Source: Aequorivita aquimaris (lineage in GTDB: Bacteria; Bacteroidota; Bacteroidia; Flavobacteriales; Flavobacteriaceae). Taken from it: 64,000 bases of DNA. The stretch lies in the NCBI RefSeq assembly GCF_001573155.1, contig NZ_JRWG01000003.1, forward strand, positions 248,001 through 312,000. Direction: 5' to 3'. Under the pieces are notes generated by a model. It was not told the origin of the DNA and ran no database searches. It saw only the letters and a list, made by a program, of their open reading frames with translations. Position 1 is the first letter of the stretch. Each line of letters opens with the position of its first letter. Below, in pieces: positions 35,127 through 44,023 of this stretch. A program made the translations under genes and the position numbers.

Positions 35127-36152
35127 TCAAGGAAGTTTCAACAAAAAATCAACCGTATCTACGCCATCGGCATAATCCCACAACGCAGGGGCCTGCGCCT
35201 TTCCGAAAGGGATTTCATTGGGAAGGCCTGAATTTGAAACTATGCATTGTATATTTTCCGACTGGGTTTGCAATTCCTTTTTGAGATGTTCCATTGAATC
35301 GTATTTTTCGTAGAAAACAACTGAAATAGGAGAGGAGAAGCCCGAATCTTCTTTCAGCAACATAAACTCATTGTCCAATAAGGGAAAGCTATCCATCAAA
35401 TAGACCGCTTTGTTATAATCGTAATTGTTGATGTATTTATGGTTATGGATAATTTCCTTCCAACTGAACATTGCCTTAAAAAAGGCTTCAAAATCATAGT
35501 TTTCCGGAATATAAATTTTGGACACATTGCGGCATCCGAGACCGAAATATCTAAAAATATCATCTGCCAATGCATTGAGTTCTTTTTGAGTTTCATCCCC
35601 GGTTAGCACTGCAACCGAATTTCTGTTTTTGCGGATTATGTGCGGATATTTTCCAAAGTAGAATTCAAAATAGCGCGCGGTATTATTGCTCCCGGTTGCA
35701 ATGACCGCATCAAAATTCTGTAACCTGCCTTCCGTAAATGCAATATACTCTTTGAATTCTGGTGCCACGGAAATTAAATGCTTGCCCAAAAATGGAAGCA
35801 AGGTTTTATCATTTGAAGAAAGTTTCGCCTGCACTTTATTGCCCGTAACCAAAACGGAGAGAAAATCGTGAAATCCAACTAAGGGAACGTTGCCCGCCAT
35901 TATTATGGCAACACACCTCGGATTTGTAGCCTTAATTTCATAATTAGCAATCCATTGCTCTAAATTTTCTTCGGAAAGCGCGTCGCCCCAACTTTTTAGC
36001 GCGAACTTGATATTTTCCTGCGTGAACCACCCGTTTTCGGCTTCGGCTCTTTGGAAAATTTCTTTGGCTTCGGAAGTCGGATTTTCCGATGCAATCTGCT
36101 TCAGAAATGCTCCCAATTCAACAAAAGCGTTAATTCTTTGTTTTAATTGCAT
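35127..36152 (-). CDS. LuxC-like acyl-CoA reductase
   Basis: A 341-residue protein from ATG 36152 (the longer frame starts at a TTG inside the -7 box of this gene). RYFGLGCRNVSKIYIP (about 196-211) carries the catalytic cysteine of the LuxC/aldehyde-dehydrogenase fold, and IMAGNVPLVGFHDFLSVL (about 84-101) is the N-terminal nucleotide-binding region. The enzyme is expected to reduce acyl-CoA to aldehyde, though the flavobacterial substrate is unknown. It sits divergently from a ferredoxin and ahead of serC-serA. Confidence 0.83.
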   Translation of the reverse strand: MQLKQRINAFVELGAFLKQIASENPTSEAKEIFQRAEAENGWFTQENIKFALKSWGDALSEENLEQWIANYEIKATNPRCVAIIMAGNVPLVGFHDFLSVLVTGNKVQAKLSSNDKTLLPFLGKHLISVAPEFKEYIAFTEGRLQNFDAVIATGSNNTARYFEFYFGKYPHIIRKNRNSVAVLTGDETQKELNALADDIFRYFGLGCRNVSKIYIPENYDFEAFFKAMFSWKEIIHNHKYINNYDYNKAVYLMDSFPLLDNEFMLLKEDSGFSSPISVVFYEKYDSMEHLKKELQTQSENIQCIVSNSGLPNEIPFGKAQAPALWDYADGVDTVDFLLKLP

Positions 36153-36158
36153 ACTTAT

Positions 36159-36189
36159 TTTGGAGTTCCCCCAATAGGGCTTAAATTTG
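36159..36189 (+). promoter_or_regulatory. promoter of the ferredoxin gene
   Basis: TTTG (36159-36162), 19-base spacer, TAAATTTG (36182-36189): a perfect Bacteroidota sigma-A promoter. The ATG is 25 bases downstream. It overlaps the divergent start region of the acyl-CoA reductase gene. Confidence 0.75.
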
Positions 36190-36191
36190 CG

Positions 36192-36199
36192 CAAAGTTA
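36192..36199 (-). promoter_or_regulatory. -7 box TAACTTTG for the acyl-CoA reductase-ser operon
   Basis: On the minus strand, perfect TAnnTTTG, 40 bases before ATG 36152, interlocked with the ferredoxin promoter. Confidence 0.45.
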
Positions 36200-36214
36200 G
36201 AAAAAGAATATCCC

Positions 36215-36565
36215 ATGGCCATTATAATAACCGATGAATGTATAAACTGCGGTGCTTGCGAGCCGGAATGCCCCAATACCGCAATCTATGAAGGAGCTGA
36301 TGATTGGCGCTATGCCGACGGAACCGATTTGGAAGGCAAAGTAGTGCTGCCCAATGGAAAGGAAGTTGATGCAAACGAGGCGCAGGAGCCTATTAGTGAC
36401 GAAATATATTTTATTGTACCAGATAAATGTACCGAGTGCAAAGGCTTTCACGATGAACCTCAATGTGCTGCCGTATGCCCTGTAGATTGTTGCGTGCCAG
36501 ATGATGATCTCGTAGAGTCTGAAGAAGAGCTTTTGGCGAAGCAGGCTTTTATGCATAAAGACTAA
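36215..36565 (+). CDS. 2[4Fe-4S] ferredoxin with an insertion between clusters
   Basis: A 116-residue ferredoxin. Cluster one uses [12 protein letters not shown] (about 9-20) and the cysteine in AVCP; cluster two uses [18 protein letters not shown] (about 72-89), the Alvin-type long form with eight residues between the second and third cysteines. About 50 residues with many acidic groups separate the two. A C-terminal acidic helix follows. It probably carries electrons to a partner reductase; the acyl-CoA reductase next door uses NADPH in other bacteria, so a link is not proven. Confidence 0.9.
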   Translation: MAIIITDECINCGACEPECPNTAIYEGADDWRYADGTDLEGKVVLPNGKEVDANEAQEPISDEIYFIVPDKCTECKGFHDEPQCAAVCPVDCCVPDDDLVESEEELLAKQAFMHKD

Positions 36566-36581
36566 AATAATATTATAAATG

Positions 36582-36617
36582 AAAAACGCCTCTCGGTGAG
36601 AACCGAGAGGCGTTTTT
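36582..36617. terminator. bidirectional terminator
   Basis: AACGCCTCTCGGT/ACCGAGAGGCGTT with GAGA loop, A/T runs on both sides. Ends the ferredoxin mRNA and the minus-strand secreted protein mRNA. Confidence 0.9.
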
Positions 36618-36645
36618 CATTTTGTAGGGATAGTTAATAAATATT

Positions 36646-37182
36646 CTACATTTTATCTTTTTTCATATCACTTTTCACATTCAGTTTATAAACTTCCGAG
36701 ACAATTGCGTCTGTTTTTGCATCATAGCGTTCTACTACAAAATTGCCGTCTGCGTTAAAATATCCAAAAGAGGATTTTCCATCTTGCGACATAATATAAT
36801 ATCCATTTTGTGAAGTAGGCTTGATAACGGCGTATTGTTCATTTGTTGCGTTATCTTTTATGGTCATTAAACGATAGCCATTTTCGTCCTTTTGGCTCAA
36901 AAACTTGAAGCGGTTACCGTCGTAGCTATAAGTAACATCGGTATCCACAACAATAGGCTTCATAATTACGCTTTGGTTGGTCTGGTTGGCATCACTATCT
37001 TTTAGGGTCAAGACCTCTTTTTTGGTTTGTGTCACAGCTTTTGTGGCAGTATCAGTTCCTTTGTCATCGGTTACCGTGGTTTTGGTAACGACCGTTTGTT
37101 TTTGAGTGTTGGTGTTTTTATCAACTTGTGCGAAAGTAACCGAAAAAGAAACCATCGCTAAAAGTAAAATTGCTTTTTTCAT
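36646..37182 (-). CDS. small secreted protein, copy A
   Basis: A 178-residue protein with signal peptide (MKKAILLLAMVSFSVTFA), a Thr/Lys/Val-rich linker (KQTVVTKTTVTDDKGTD) and a C-terminal domain with VTYSYDGNRFKFLSQKDENG and GYYIMSQDGKSSFGYFNADG, which looks like short beta repeats. It ends KSDMKKDKM. The decayed copy at 37319 matches its C-terminal half, and the gene at 37650 shares the start and the Thr/Lys linker. Probably periplasmic or surface. Not recognised. Confidence 0.75.
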   Translation of the reverse strand: MKKAILLLAMVSFSVTFAQVDKNTNTQKQTVVTKTTVTDDKGTDTATKAVTQTKKEVLTLKDSDANQTNQSVIMKPIVVDTDVTYSYDGNRFKFLSQKDENGYRLMTIKDNATNEQYAVIKPTSQNGYYIMSQDGKSSFGYFNADGNFVVERYDAKTDAIVSEVYKLNVKSDMKKDKM

Positions 37183-37318
37183 GATATAGTTTTTAAGTGT
37201 TATTTCAAATGTAGGGTTTGTGTTTGTTAAATTGTCGTAAAGGTTTGATAATGAAAAGCTAATTCATTATAAAAATACCGGAAACCAGTATTTTCTTAAA
37301 TCTATTTCAGAAAGAAAT

Positions 37319-37590
37319 TTACATTTTTTGCTCTTTCATCATATCCCTACTTTTTTCATCAAGAATGAAAATAGTGGTAGAGACATTGTCTGTATTGGAA
37401 TCAAACCCCTCAACTACAAAATTGCCATATTGGTTAAAGTAGCCAACTGAAGTTTTACCATCTTTGTTAAAAAGGTAATATCCTTTTTGTCCCAATGGTT
37501 TGAGAATTGCATATTCCGAATTTTTGCTGTTCTAAAATTTTTATGGTAGTACACCGTAATTTGTTAAATTCTATTAAATAAAGTTTTTAC
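37319..37590 (-). pseudogene. decayed copy of the secreted protein family
   Basis: On the minus strand the last 70 codons read EYAILKPLGQKGYYL, then DGKTSVGYFNQYGNFVVEGF and end MMKEQKM, aligning residue for residue with the C-terminus of the gene at 36646 (EYAVIKP... family: QYAVIKP, DGKSSFGYFNADGNFVVERY). The match stops at a TAG near 37534; one base of frameshift upstream, a few more codons (T-I-K) line up with TIKDNA, then the frame closes at about 37590. The N-terminal half and signal peptide are missing. Confidence 0.8.
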
Positions 37591-37595
37591 AATTG

Positions 37596-37625
37596 AAAAA
37601 GCCCGTTCCAAAACTTGGAACGGGC
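37596..37625 (-). terminator. terminator of secreted protein gene B
   Basis: GCCCGTTCCAA/TTGGAACGGGC stem; on the minus strand followed by TTTTTC. Confidence 0.75.
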
Positions 37626-37649
37626 GTATAATAAGCAAAAATATACTGT

Positions 37650-38123
37650 TTAATCCTTTTTCAACTTAGCCATTCCTTCTGGGCGTTTGGTAAGCGCAGC
37701 TCTTCTGGCTTCTAGCTCTTTTTGTTGTTGCAATAACTTTGCTTGTCTTTCTTTTTCAGCTTTAGCAGCAGCTTCTGCTTTTTGATCAGCAATTTTTTTG
37801 GCAAGCTCTGCTTGCTGTTGCTGCTTTATAGAAATCATTTGTTGTTGGTTTGCAACATCTACAGTAACGTCATCGGCCACAACTTTTGAATCAATGTTTT
37901 TATCTTTGATTACATCAGCGGCCTGGTCTTGCTTTTCGTTACCTTCCACTTTAATTGTTTCCTTGTCCGTTTCAGTCTCCGCAATTATTTTCGTTTTTAC
38001 GTCAGTCCCTTTTTGGGTAACTTTTTTAACGGTGGTAGTAGATTGCACATCTTTATTTTCTTGTGCATTAATTCCCGTTAATGTAAAAATTGCAATACCT
38101 AAGCTTAAAATTATTTTTTTCAT
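37650..38123 (-). CDS. small secreted coiled-coil protein, copy B
   Basis: A 157-residue protein with signal peptide (MKKIILSLGIAIFTLTGINAQ), a Thr/Lys linker (STTTVKKVTQKGTDVKTK) like that of the gene at 36646, and a long charged helix rich in Gln, Lys, Glu and Ala (about 95-150; MISIKQQQQAELAKKIADQ, then EKERQAKLLQQQKELEARRA). The shared start but different C-terminus suggests domain shuffling within a family of small exported proteins. Not recognised. Confidence 0.7.
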   Translation of the reverse strand: MKKIILSLGIAIFTLTGINAQENKDVQSTTTVKKVTQKGTDVKTKIIAETETDKETIKVEGNEKQDQAADVIKDKNIDSKVVADDVTVDVANQQQMISIKQQQQAELAKKIADQKAEAAAKAEKERQAKLLQQQKELEARRAALTKRPEGMAKLKKD

Positions 38124-38327
38124 AATAATTGGTTATTTATGGTTTATTCAGTAAAATTAACCCTATTAACGTTAATTTCTTGCAAATTTAAAGTGAAATA
38201 AAACCCAAACTTTTTCTGAAAAGCATTTATTGCCAAATGCTGAAAGTCTATTTTGAAGATGTATATTTGCAGCCGCGTAAACCGAAGGTATTTTAAGAAA
38301 AGGTTTGCCCTTAAAAAATTATATTTA

Positions 38328-39422
38328 ATGAAAGCAGGTATCGTAGGATTGCCAAACGTTGGAAAATCCACCCTATTTAATTGTTTGTCAAATGCCAAGG
38401 CGCAAAGTGCCAATTTTCCTTTCTGTACCATAGAGCCAAATGTGGGCGTAGTAAACGTTCCCGATAAGCGCTTGCTGAAATTGGAAGAATTGGTGAAACC
38501 GGAACGCGTATTGCCCGCCACGGTTGAAATTGTTGATATTGCAGGTCTCGTAAAAGGAGCAAGCAAGGGAGAGGGGCTTGGCAACCAGTTTTTGAGCAAC
38601 ATTCGCGAGACTGATGCCATTCTGCACGTTTTGCGCTGTTTTGACAATGACAACATAGTTCACGTGGACGGAAGCGTAAATCCAATCCGCGATAAGGAAA
38701 CCATTGATATTGAACTTCAATTGAAGGATTTGGAAACAGTTGATAAAAAACTCGAAAAAGTAAAGCGCGCAGCCCGTACTGGAAACAAGGATGCCCAAAA
38801 AGAAGAAGCTGCTTTGCTGAAAGTAAAGGCAGGGCTGGAGGCTGGAATCTCTGTCCGCGCTATCGATTTAACGGAAAGCGAAAGAGAAGAATTTATTGAA
38901 AATGCGCAATTCATCACCGATAAACCGGTAATGTACGTATGTAATGTGGACGAAGGTTCCGCTGCCACAGGAAATGCTTATGTTGAAAAGGTAAAGGAAG
39001 CTGTAAAGAATGAAAACGCTGAGGTTTTGGTACTGGCGGTTGGCACAGAGGCCGATATTACAGAATTGGAAACCTTTGAGGAGCGCCAAATGTTTTTGGA
39101 AGATTTGGGTCTGGACGAAGCTGGTTCCGCAAAATTGATTCGCAGCGCTTATAAACTATTAAACCTTCAAACCTATTTTACTGCGGGTGTAAAGGAAGTA
39201 AGGGCTTGGACTATTCCCGTGGGCGCTACGGCACCACAAGCTGCAGGAGTAATCCATACCGATTTTGAGAAAGGATTCATTCGTGCCGAAGTGATTAAGT
39301 ATGACGACTACGTAACCTACGGAAGCGAAGCGAAAGTAAAAGAAGCTGGTAAAATGGGCGTAGAAGGAAAGGAATACATTGTGAAGGATGGCGATGTAAT
39401 GCACTTCCGATTCAATGTGTAG
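38328..39422 (+). CDS. ychF: redox-regulated ATPase YchF (Obg-like)
   Basis: A 364-residue P-loop ATPase of the OLA1/YchF family linked to ribosomes and stress responses. [20 protein letters not shown] (about 2-21) is the G1 motif, [20 protein letters not shown] the G3 region, and the C-terminal TGS domain follows ([17 protein letters not shown] to the end). ATG 38328 gives the family start; an upstream extension of 25 residues is not family-like. The stop codon abuts a heptamer array. Confidence 0.96.
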   Translation: MKAGIVGLPNVGKSTLFNCLSNAKAQSANFPFCTIEPNVGVVNVPDKRLLKLEELVKPERVLPATVEIVDIAGLVKGASKGEGLGNQFLSNIRETDAILHVLRCFDNDNIVHVDGSVNPIRDKETIDIELQLKDLETVDKKLEKVKRAARTGNKDAQKEEAALLKVKAGLEAGISVRAIDLTESEREEFIENAQFITDKPVMYVCNVDEGSAATGNAYVEKVKEAVKNENAEVLVLAVGTEADITELETFEERQMFLEDLGLDEAGSAKLIRSAYKLLNLQTYFTAGVKEVRAWTIPVGATAPQAAGVIHTDFEKGFIRAEVIKYDDYVTYGSEAKVKEAGKMGVEGKEYIVKDGDVMHFRFNV

Positions 39423-39425
39423 ATA

Positions 39426-39509
39426 GATATGAGATATTAGACGTGAGATTTTAGATTTTAGGTCTCATATCTCACGTCTCACGTCTCAAATCTCAAATCT
39501 CACATCTAA
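39426..39509. repeat. inverted double heptamer array between convergent genes
   Basis: Twelve units of exactly 7 bp fill the whole gap. The left five (GATATGA, GATATTA, GACGTGA, GATTTTA, GATTTTA) are the reverse complement type of the right seven (GGTCTCA, TATCTCA, CGTCTCA twice, AATCTCA twice, CATCTAA). The inverted halves can form a hairpin, perhaps a bidirectional terminator. The stop codon of the PAP2 gene lies in the last unit. Confidence 0.8.
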
Positions 39510-40510
39510 AAAGTATACCTAAAAGCCATCCCGTTATAGCTGTCACCATTAAAACTGGTTCCGGAGCTGGGGTATATATCTATATTTTCCATTTTCTTTT
39601 TGTGCAATTCGGGTACTAAAATACCGGTTCCAGCTCCCAGAACGTAGCCTAAAAGCACATCGGTTAAAAAGTGCTGTCCGGCTTCCATCCGTAAAACCCC
39701 GACCGATGCTGGCAGAACGGCGGCACCCGTCCAAATCCATACTTTTCCGCTTGCATCAGGATTGAAATCGCTATAAGCTTTTGCGGCAAAAAACGTGGCC
39801 GTCGCGGTTGCCGCTACGTGGCCTGAATAAAAGGAACGTTGGCCGTTATTCTTAAAACGTCTATCTTCGGAGGTATCTCCACTATTGTCATAAACGTACG
39901 GACGGCTTCTATTTACCAATCCGGCCGTGATAGTATAGATAGCTGCGGTGGTAGCCAAACTTTCTATATAAAGTCCCACGTATTGTCCGGTGTGGTCGTT
40001 AATTTCATCGTCAAATAAAAATGCAAAAGGTGCTGCAAAGGAAAGTGCAAAAGGAATGTCGCTAATTGCATTTGCGTCTTCGTTATGTTTTCCGGCAACC
40101 CATTGATCCAGGAAATTTATTTTATCAATTTCTTTTTGAAGGCTTTCTTCATTTAAAAACTTTTCCCGCTCTGCCAAGGACAAATCGTCTTTGTTTTTTA
40201 TAAGTATCAAGCCATAGGCGCTAGCTCCAAGTGCAGCACCCGTCCAAATTCCATCGCGAACCCATTTCCATTCATATGGTGAATTACTCCTTTGGGTTTC
40301 AAAAACAGTCTTCTCGTTTGGGTTAAAATTAAGTACTGAAGATGTGTTTTGCGAATTTTGGTCGTCAGTATTCAAATCATCAGAATCTGTTTCCTGATCA
40401 TTTAAAGATACTGTTTGGTTGTTGAAAGAATTGGTTGAATTGAAATTGGTCTGCTGTGCGAAGATGCTTACTTGCACCAACAATGCGAATAGGATGGTTA
40501 TTTTTCTCAT
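39506..40510 (-). CDS. PAP2-superfamily phosphatase with N-terminal extension
   Basis: A 334-residue protein from ATG 40510 with signal peptide (MRKITILFALLVQVSIFAQ). Residues 20-80 are an Asn/Asp/Ser-rich low-complexity stretch. The C-terminal PAP2 domain shows RSFYSGHVAATATATF (motif 2) and LRMEAGQHFLTDVLLGY (motif 3) with both catalytic histidines, and RSRPYV as motif 1. Likely a periplasmic or membrane phosphatase for lipid phosphates such as PgpB/undecaprenyl-PP-like substrates. The C-terminal stop is inside a repeat array. Confidence 0.82.
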   Translation of the reverse strand: MRKITILFALLVQVSIFAQQTNFNSTNSFNNQTVSLNDQETDSDDLNTDDQNSQNTSSVLNFNPNEKTVFETQRSNSPYEWKWVRDGIWTGAALGASAYGLILIKNKDDLSLAEREKFLNEESLQKEIDKINFLDQWVAGKHNEDANAISDIPFALSFAAPFAFLFDDEINDHTGQYVGLYIESLATTAAIYTITAGLVNRSRPYVYDNSGDTSEDRRFKNNGQRSFYSGHVAATATATFFAAKAYSDFNPDASGKVWIWTGAAVLPASVGVLRMEAGQHFLTDVLLGYVLGAGTGILVPELHKKKMENIDIYPSSGTSFNGDSYNGMAFRYTF

Positions 40511-40596
40511 AGAGGATAAAGATATGGGATTGAGTTTTTCCAGAAATTTCATTTAACATTTCATTAATTAGAATTTACCGTTCTTTTTGGAAATGC

Positions 40597-40887
40597 TCAT
40601 TCATACAATCGCAGTCTTTTTTGAAGCAGGTCCATTTCCTTTTCCATCTTTCGCAAACGTTTCAGGAGCTGGTTAAGAGCGTCCAGTCCTTCAAAATTAA
40701 TTCCCAGATCGTTATGGAGGCGAAACATTTTTTCTATTTCAGAAATATCCTTTTCGTCCATAAAAAGTTGGTTTTCCTTTTCCTCAAAAGTCACCAAGCC
40801 GTATTCCTGCAGATTTTCCACAAAGGAAATCTCTATTTGCGTCTGTTTGCAAAAATGACTTACCAATATATATTTCTCTCGTGCCAT
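40597..40887 (-). CDS. cbpM: chaperone modulator CbpM
   Basis: A 96-residue protein that in other bacteria binds and inhibits the DnaJ-like CbpA. It shows the helical C-terminus (IEKMFRLHNDLGINFEGLDALNQLLKRLRKMEKEMDLLQKRL) of the MerR/CbpM dimer helix and lacks a DNA-binding cofactor domain. Its ATG overlaps the stop of cbpA by one base (TAATG), the usual arrangement. Confidence 0.85.
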   Translation of the reverse strand: MAREKYILVSHFCKQTQIEISFVENLQEYGLVTFEEKENQLFMDEKDISEIEKMFRLHNDLGINFEGLDALNQLLKRLRKMEKEMDLLQKRLRLYE

Positions 40888-41807
40888 TATCTCAATTTTG
40901 AAAGTTCGTTAAATAATTCCTTTTCCTTTTCTGAAAGGTTTGTGGGCAAATCAATTTTATAAGTAATATATAGATCGCCGTGCTGGTCTTCTTTTTTGTA
41001 TTTGGGAAGTCCTTTGCCTTTCAGTTTGACTTTGGTGTCGTTTTGGGTTTCGGGCTTTACTTTCAATTTTACGGCTCCATCCAAGGTATCAATAGTAATA
41101 TCGCCGCCCAAAATAGCCTTGTAGAGACTGATGTTTTCGGTTTTATAAAGATCGTTGCCCACGCGTTTAAAAGCCGTATTGTTGAAAATTTCAAAAGTAA
41201 TGTACAGATCGCCTTTGGGGCCGCCGTTCATCCCTTCGCCGCCGTAGCCCTTTATCTTGATGGTCTGCCCGTCCTCAACGCCTGCGGGAATGGTAAGCCG
41301 GATTTTTTTCTCTCCAAGATTGATGGTTTGTTTCTGGCTTTTCAGAATATCAGTCAGATTTAGCCGAAGCGTAGCGTTCAAGTCCTGCCCTTTAAATTGT
41401 GCAGTCTGTCTGCGTCCAGCACCACTGTTGAAACCGCTGCCGCCAAACATCGATTCAAAAAAGTCTGAAAACTGGCTTTCGTCAAAACCCTGTGCGCTGC
41501 CCGAATACGTTCGCTGCCCGCCAAAACCACCGCCGAAACCTTGCGAACCTTGTTTCCGTTTGGCTTCCTCAAAGGCATCAGCGTGCTGCCAATCCTTGCC
41601 GTATTGGTCGTATTTTTTACGCTTTTCAGGGTCAATCAAAACTTCGTGCGCTTCGTTTATCTGCTGAAATTTTTGCTGTGCCGAAGCGTCATTTGGGTTT
41701 AAATCTGGATGGTATTTGCGTGCAAGTTTTCTATATGCTTTCTTTATTTCTGAAGCTGTAGCGCTTTTGTCCAGTCCAAGAATTTTGTAATAATCTATAA
41801 ATTCCAT
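40887..41807 (-). CDS. cbpA: DnaJ-like co-chaperone CbpA
   Basis: A 306-residue J-domain protein (about 4-70) with the HPD motif in RKYHPDLNPN, a Gly/Phe-rich linker (SQGFGGGFGGQRTYSG, about 95-110) and two C-terminal beta domains (LRLNLTDILKSQKQTINLGEKK; GDLYITFEIFNN). There is no zinc-finger region, which separates it from DnaJ. It helps DnaK-type chaperones and may bind curved DNA. Start at ATG 41807; a longer frame is not family-like. Confidence 0.92.
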   Translation of the reverse strand: MEFIDYYKILGLDKSATASEIKKAYRKLARKYHPDLNPNDASAQQKFQQINEAHEVLIDPEKRKKYDQYGKDWQHADAFEEAKRKQGSQGFGGGFGGQRTYSGSAQGFDESQFSDFFESMFGGSGFNSGAGRRQTAQFKGQDLNATLRLNLTDILKSQKQTINLGEKKIRLTIPAGVEDGQTIKIKGYGGEGMNGGPKGDLYITFEIFNNTAFKRVGNDLYKTENISLYKAILGGDITIDTLDGAVKLKVKPETQNDTKVKLKGKGLPKYKKEDQHGDLYITYKIDLPTNLSEKEKELFNELSKLR

Positions 41808-42009
41808 TGAGTTCTCTAGTTTGTGTGATGAAATTATAAAAAGAATTACAACCAATCAATGGAAAGCGGATTTCTTTGCAAATATTTAGTAATTCAACTC
41901 GAAAAATAATTACTAACAATATCACCCGTTTTATTGTTAATTACTTTCCGAGGTATTGGTTTCACAAGTGCTCCCGTATATTTATATTAGCAGCCCTACA
42001 CCAAATCTT

Positions 42010-43860
42010 ATGGCCGAAACACAATATACCGAAGACAACATACGCTCGCTCGACTGGAAGGAACATATCCGCATGCGCCCGGGGATGTACATCGGGAAGC
42101 TGGGTGACGGTTCCTCGCCCGATGACGGTATCTATATTCTTTTGAAAGAGGTAATCGATAACTGTATCGATGAATTTGTCATGGGTGCTGGAAAGACCAT
42201 CGAGGTTCGAATAAAAGACAAAGAAGTAAAAGTGCGCGATTACGGTCGTGGCATTCCGCTTGGGAAAGTGATTGACGTGGTTTCAAAAATGAATACGGGC
42301 GGAAAGTACGACAGCCGCGCCTTTAAGAAATCCGTTGGTTTGAACGGGGTTGGTACCAAAGCCGTGAATGCACTTTCGGCGTTTTTTAAAGTGGAATCCG
42401 TTCGTGATAACCAAATGAAGGCCGCGGAATTTTCCTTGGGCGAATTGACCAATGATGTCGCCGTTGAGGAAACCACCAAGCGAAAGGGAACCAAAGTGGT
42501 TTTTATTCCCGACGAGAGTATTTTCAAAAATTTCAAGTACCGTACGGAATACGTTCAAAAAATGCTGAAAAACTACGTCTATCTCAACCCGGGACTGACG
42601 ATAGATTTTAACGGCGAAAAGTTTTATTCGGAAAATGGATTGAAAGATCTTTTGATGGAGACCATTTCCGAAGAAGACAGCGCGTACCCGATAATCCACC
42701 TGCGCGGCGATGATATTGAAATAGCACTTACCCACAGCAAGACCCAATATAGCGAGGAATACCACAGTTTTGTAAACGGACAGAACACAACCCAGGGCGG
42801 AACGCATTTGGCGGCATTTCGCGAAGCTTTGGTTAAAACTGTACGCGAATTCTACAATAAAAATTACGATGCCAGCGATGTGCGGAAATCCATCGTTTCG
42901 GCAATCAGCATCAAAGTAATGGAGCCGGTTTTTGAAAGCCAGACAAAAACCAAGCTCGGCTCAACCGATATGGGTGGGGATTTGCCCACGGTGAGGACGT
43001 TTATAAACGATTTCGTAAAAACCCAGCTCGACAATTACCTGCATAAAAATCCTGAGACGGCTGACGCCATTCAACGCAAAATAGTACAGGCCGAACGCGA
43101 ACGAAAGGAGTTGAGCGGCATCCGAAAACTTGCGAAGGACCGCGCGAAAAAAGCCAGTCTTCACAATAAAAAATTGCGCGATTGCCGCGTGCATTTGGGC
43201 GACGTGAAAAACGAACGCAATTTGGAATCAACGCTGTTTATCACCGAGGGAGATTCGGCGAGCGGAAGCATCACAAAAAGCCGCGATGTAAATACGCAGG
43301 CCGTTTTTTCACTGCGTGGGAAACCGTTGAACACCTACGGAATGACCAAAAAAATCGTTTACGAAAACGAGGAATTCAACCTGTTGCAGGCCGCGCTGAA
43401 TATCGAGGATTCGATGGAGGATTTGCGTTACAACAACATCGTAATCGCCACGGATGCCGATGTGGACGGGATGCACATTCGGTTGTTGCTCATTACGTTT
43501 TTCCTTCAGTTTTTCCCTGAATTGATAAAGGAAGGGCATTTATATATTTTGCAAACGCCGCTTTTCCGAGTAAGAAATAAAAAGGAAACCATTTATTGCT
43601 ATTCCGAAGAAGAAAGGATAAACGCCATAGAAAAGCTAAAACCAAAACCGGAAATCACCCGCTTTAAAGGTTTGGGTGAAATTTCGCCGGACGAATTTGT
43701 GCATTTTATTGGCAACGACATTCGGTTGGATCCTGTGATGCTTGATAAATCGATGAGTATTGAGGAATTGCTTTCCTTTTATATGGGAAAAAACACGCCG
43801 GACCGGCAGGAGTTTATTATTGATAATTTGAAGGTGGAGCTTGATAGGGTGGAGGAGTAA
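42010..43860 (+). CDS. parE: DNA topoisomerase IV subunit B
   Basis: A 616-residue type II topoisomerase ATPase subunit. [15 protein letters not shown] (about 20-34), [13 protein letters not shown] and [10 protein letters not shown] form the GHKL ATP site; [14 protein letters not shown] (about 410-423) and [13 protein letters not shown] (about 477-489) form the TOPRIM centre with the DxD pair. ATG 42010 replaces a TTG further upstream. It is followed 163 bases later by parC, making the topoisomerase IV operon that decatenates replicated chromosomes. Confidence 0.95.
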   Translation: MAETQYTEDNIRSLDWKEHIRMRPGMYIGKLGDGSSPDDGIYILLKEVIDNCIDEFVMGAGKTIEVRIKDKEVKVRDYGRGIPLGKVIDVVSKMNTGGKYDSRAFKKSVGLNGVGTKAVNALSAFFKVESVRDNQMKAAEFSLGELTNDVAVEETTKRKGTKVVFIPDESIFKNFKYRTEYVQKMLKNYVYLNPGLTIDFNGEKFYSENGLKDLLMETISEEDSAYPIIHLRGDDIEIALTHSKTQYSEEYHSFVNGQNTTQGGTHLAAFREALVKTVREFYNKNYDASDVRKSIVSAISIKVMEPVFESQTKTKLGSTDMGGDLPTVRTFINDFVKTQLDNYLHKNPETADAIQRKIVQAERERKELSGIRKLAKDRAKKASLHNKKLRDCRVHLGDVKNERNLESTLFITEGDSASGSITKSRDVNTQAVFSLRGKPLNTYGMTKKIVYENEEFNLLQAALNIEDSMEDLRYNNIVIATDADVDGMHIRLLLITFFLQFFPELIKEGHLYILQTPLFRVRNKKETIYCYSEEERINAIEKLKPKPEITRFKGLGEISPDEFVHFIGNDIRLDPVMLDKSMSIEELLSFYMGKNTPDRQEFIIDNLKVELDRVEE

Positions 43861-43868
43861 AAAAGTGT

Positions 43869-43908
43869 TCAGTCGCAGTCGGCAGTAGGCTCGCGATTTA
43901 TCGCGTGC
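43869..43908. repeat. short CAGTCGG heptamers next to a CGCGAT palindrome
   Basis: TCAGTCG, CAGTCGG and CAGTAGG form three 7-bp units, followed directly by the palindrome GCTCGCGATTTATCGCGTGC (43889-43908). Same combination of heptamers plus palindrome as at 1058 and 50870. Confidence 0.5.
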
Positions 43909-43919
43909 ATTACAAAAAA

Positions 43920-43963
43920 CCTCTGCGTCTCTGCTGTGAAAGATTACCGCGAAGACGCAGAGG
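43920..43963. repeat. inverted repeat CCTCTGCGTC/GACGCAGAGG
   Basis: Perfect 10-base arms, 24 bases apart, between parE and parC. The sequence type is common in bacterial intergenic DNA; no U-run follows, so I do not call it a terminator. Confidence 0.6.
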
Positions 43964-43997
43964 ACGCAAAGAATAAAAAATAAGGAATAACAAAAAA

Positions 43998-44020
43998 GAT
44001 TCCCGCTTTCGCGGGAAATT
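43998..44020. repeat. dispersed palindrome, GCGAAGGC-related family, copy 2
   Basis: GATTCCCGCTTTCGCGGGAA ending in ATT, 4 bases before the parC start codon. It lies at the place where a ribosome-binding region would be. Confidence 0.7.
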
Positions 44021-44023
44021 AAT

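Noticed and set aside
43861-44023. Transposable element between parE and parC
   Set aside because: Only short palindromes and inverted repeats; no transposase, and gene order parE-parC is intact.
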